NCBI RefSeq assembly: GCF_030052815.1
Contig: NC_079507.1
Location: 51,347,571 to 51,411,570 of the forward strand
Source: Hevea brasiliensis
Lineage: Eukaryota; Streptophyta; Magnoliopsida; Malpighiales; Euphorbiaceae
DNA: 64,000 nt
Reading direction: 5' to 3'
Every line of letters begins with the position of its first letter. The first letter of the stretch is position 1. This document shows, one piece after another, positions 61,150 to 64,000 of this stretch. A program made the translations under genes and the position numbers. The notes beneath the pieces were generated by a model that did not search any database, was not told the DNA's origin, and worked only from the letters and a program-made list of their open reading frames with translations.

Positions 61150-62133
61150 AGCCTTTTTTAAAATGCAAGTTCAAGGCCACACTAGTGATTATAGCTTTAA
61201 TTAAATTCCTTTTATCTTTAAAAGAATTTTAATTTAATTATACTTTAAATAAAAATAATTAATAGTATTATGGAAGAATTAATATATAAAAACAAAATAA
61301 TTTATTTCTAAAATTATTACTAAAAGTAAATTTATTTGTTGCCAGAAATTTTATTTGAAAAAAAAAAACCTCTAAAAATAGCTTTAGAGTAAATAATATA
61401 ATTTGTTAAAACAACTTTAGAGGTAAATAATATAATTTATAAATATATATAGAGTTTTTTTTTTATTTCTATAAATTATTTTTTACAGATAAATATATAT
61501 TTTTAAAAGTTTAATTAGTGTCAAATATAAATTTGTTCTTCTATTATTAATTATTGTTAATTATATTTAAGTACAATAATAAATTGGATAAATATTTATC
61601 TCAAAGATATAATTATTTTTTGAGAAAAAATTATAAATCTTAATATAATAAATTTGATGTAATGTCTGCACAGGAGATTATATATATATATAATAAATTT
61701 ATTCAAGGTTTTCATATGCTATGTCAATTGGGCTAGATTTTTGTATATGTGTTTACAAGGCCACTTTATGGGCCAAGTCTTGGAGAAGCCCATTGTAAAA
61801 ATTAAGATTATTTTTATATAAATTTTGTATAAAAATTTCTAATTTAAATTTTATTTAATTTGAACTCATTTTAACCTAATTTTTATTTAACTAATTTTTC
61901 AAATTGAGCTCATATTTATCTTATTTTAAAGCTCAAGAATTTGAATTCAACTTATTAAATTAATTAATAAAATTATTAAAAATTTTATCTTTTATTAACT
62001 ATTATCTTTTTTTTTGGAAATATTATTAATTATTGTCTAAAAAACTCATTTAATAATAAACTAAATAAATTATAATAATGCAATTAATTATATTATAATA
62101 GCCATAAATTATATATATTTTATGTAATTACAT

Positions 62134-63499
62134 TGTCACGACCCAAAATTCTGAGCCGTGATCGATGCATAATTTAAATATTCTTAAATAATACAAGCCT
62201 TATCAGAGTATCTTGAATAAATACATTGTCACTTACTAATCTAAAAAAAAATAGACAGAATGCAAATAAATAAAATACTTAATAAAAATTATAAATATCC
62301 CATAAGTAAACTACGGAGTCTCTACAGATTTCAAATAAAAACTTAAACTGTTTAATAAACTAAACTAATTATTAGCCTGAGGAAAGATGAATTCGGGCAT
62401 ACCATGAGAACAGATCAAAGATTGTCCCTTTTTAGAAAATGGACTGAATATTTGGATCAGCTACAGAACTCTACTGATCTGAAATAGATAACAGACAGAG
62501 AAAACGTAGTTTGAGCTAATGCTCAGTGAATGATAATTATAGCACACAACGGAATAGGAATATGCAGACGCTTGATTAATTTCATAATAAATTTTCCATT
62601 CAATAAAATCATGCGCATGCTATTAAAATTATTAATAAAATAATTTCATAAAACATATATATAAAAGAAGTTTATTCATTAAAAATTTTATGGTACACTA
62701 CTCCAGGGTGATGATACCCTACATCACCAAAAGTTAGATGGTAAGCGCGCTACCAAATATTAAATACCTTCCTCCTCCTTCACAGATATCAATGCATATG
62801 ATACTAATGCAAACCATAAATTGCAGTGATGCATAACTCAACAATGCAACCTAATACTATGATAGTCCCACGGTGGGGTCAGATAACAGATACAGATACT
62901 GAGCATAGGTACTAATTCAAAACAGAAAATCAATTTGTACAAATCAATCAAAATCAACATAAAAATTTCAAATAGCAAATAATAACTAATAGTGCAATTC
63001 CAACAGTTTATTTCAATAATTTCAAATAGTCAATAAGATCAAATCAATCTCAAATTAATTCAGTGTAACACATCGGTAAATTTCATAGTCAGATATCAAT
63101 CAATATAAAGACATTAAAGGCCTGTTTCCGAAATCCTAATGGCTCTAATGCAGAGATAATTGACAAAATCAATCATTTAATCAAAATCAGAATAAAATTC
63201 AATAATAAAATAAAATTCTAAAAAATCACATGTAAAATAATTATTAAAATATTGATTTAAAATTCTATTTAATAGCAAATTTAATACTAAGAAATTTTAA
63301 AAGGGACTAAAACGGTGTCATGTACTATAATTGTCACTTATCTGAAACCTCCAAAATAATAGCTAGATTCAATAAAAGAAACAATTTTAGCTGACAGATT
63401 GAATATTCGAATCTCCTACATATTCAAAATATAGTAAAAATTTAATCAATTAAACTAATACAACAGACCCATTAAATATATTATAAAAAAAATTTTAAT

Positions 63500-63565
<66 letters not shown>

Positions 63566-64000
63566 CTAAATTCAAGGTTATTATCTCACAGTACTCATGA
63601 GCAACCAAATTCAATACTAATGATCAAAGGAGAAAAAAAAATGAATTTGTAGAGTAGTTGTAACAAATCAAGGAAAGAAAATAAAATCAAATTCACCAAC
63701 TATTGAACAAAGAACAAGAATTTTTACTTTGAAAATAGAATCGAAAGTGATAAATAGAGAAATAAAAATTTAGGAATTCCCTGTGCACATTAGATTATAA
63801 ATCGTAAATTTATATATATATATAATCTAAATTCAAGGTTATTATCTCACAGTACGCATGATCAACCCAATTCAATAGTAATGATCAAAGAAGAGAAAAA
63901 ATGAATTTGTAGAGTAGTTGTAACTAATTAAGGAAAGAAAATAAAATCAAATTCACCCACTATTGAACAAAGAACAAGAATTTTACCTTGAAAATAGAAT
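62134..64000 (-). mobile_element. Reverse-oriented LTR fragment, unit 2
   Basis: TGTCACGACCC start. Collinear with 51607-53305 and continuing beyond it. It includes (AT)n at 63511-63562 and the ~262-bp tandem copies at 63563 and 63825. No coding sequence. Confidence 0.6.

Larger units (their letters stand above)
57406..64000. repeat. Tandem segmental duplication, unit 2
   Basis: The left edge repeats 41977-42002, then joins sequence matching 42972 onward, so the ~970 bp between them in unit 1 (with the exon-1 relic) is absent. It runs collinear with unit 1 to about 63850 and continues past the window where unit 1 is interrupted. Confidence 0.88.

Overview
This is an AT-rich, intron-bearing, transposon-dense stretch of a dicot nuclear genome. 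The evidence is GT-AG introns, plant-only families (germin-like cupins, DUF1645, plant GT47 and GT77 glycosyltransferases), an Athila-type Ty3/gypsy element primed by tRNA-Asp, and very long gypsy-type LTRs. I suspect a woody Euphorbiaceae-like species from the general look of the repeats, but nothing here proves it.

Layout. 1-5.5 kb: a reverse-oriented long LTR cut by the window edge, a second LTR-like tail, and an element with about 155-bp imperfect terminal inverted repeats (TIRs). 6.7-7.6 kb: an intact DUF1645 gene on the minus strand. 7.7-17.3 kb: gene-poor AT-rich DNA with two foldback elements, a hAT-like short element, an orphan minus-strand exon with a nearby ACGT-rich promoter-like cluster, and a tRNA-Val(AAC) gene. 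17.5-22.7 kb: a 3.66-kb solo LTR with a perfect 5-bp target duplication lying across the start codon of an RRA-type arabinosyltransferase pseudogene. 22.7-34.2 kb: a degenerate Athila retrotransposon with a truncated 5' LTR; its border also truncates the RRA pseudogene. 36.3-38.2 kb: an intact six-exon exostosin (GT47) gene.

40-64 kb: a germin-like protein (GLP) cluster. It has one frameshifted copy, one exon-1 relic and two nearly identical intact genes. The intact genes sit in a tandem segmental duplication (unit 1 about 42.97-53.3 kb; unit 2 about 57.4 kb to beyond the window). A 3.96-kb solo LTR interrupts unit 1 only, and unit 2 keeps the empty site, so the order of events can be read directly. 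Between the units lies a 4.1-kb LTR-like segment full of CCGATCTC-type oligomers, a ~118-bp tandem array and a duplicated promoter module.

The likely functional genes are the DUF1645 gene, tRNA-Val, the GT47 gene and the two GLPs. The two GLPs encode secreted apoplastic cupins and appear to be recent duplicates with matching promoters. I see no new defence-like or operon-like system; the most informative content is the record of nested insertions and duplications.
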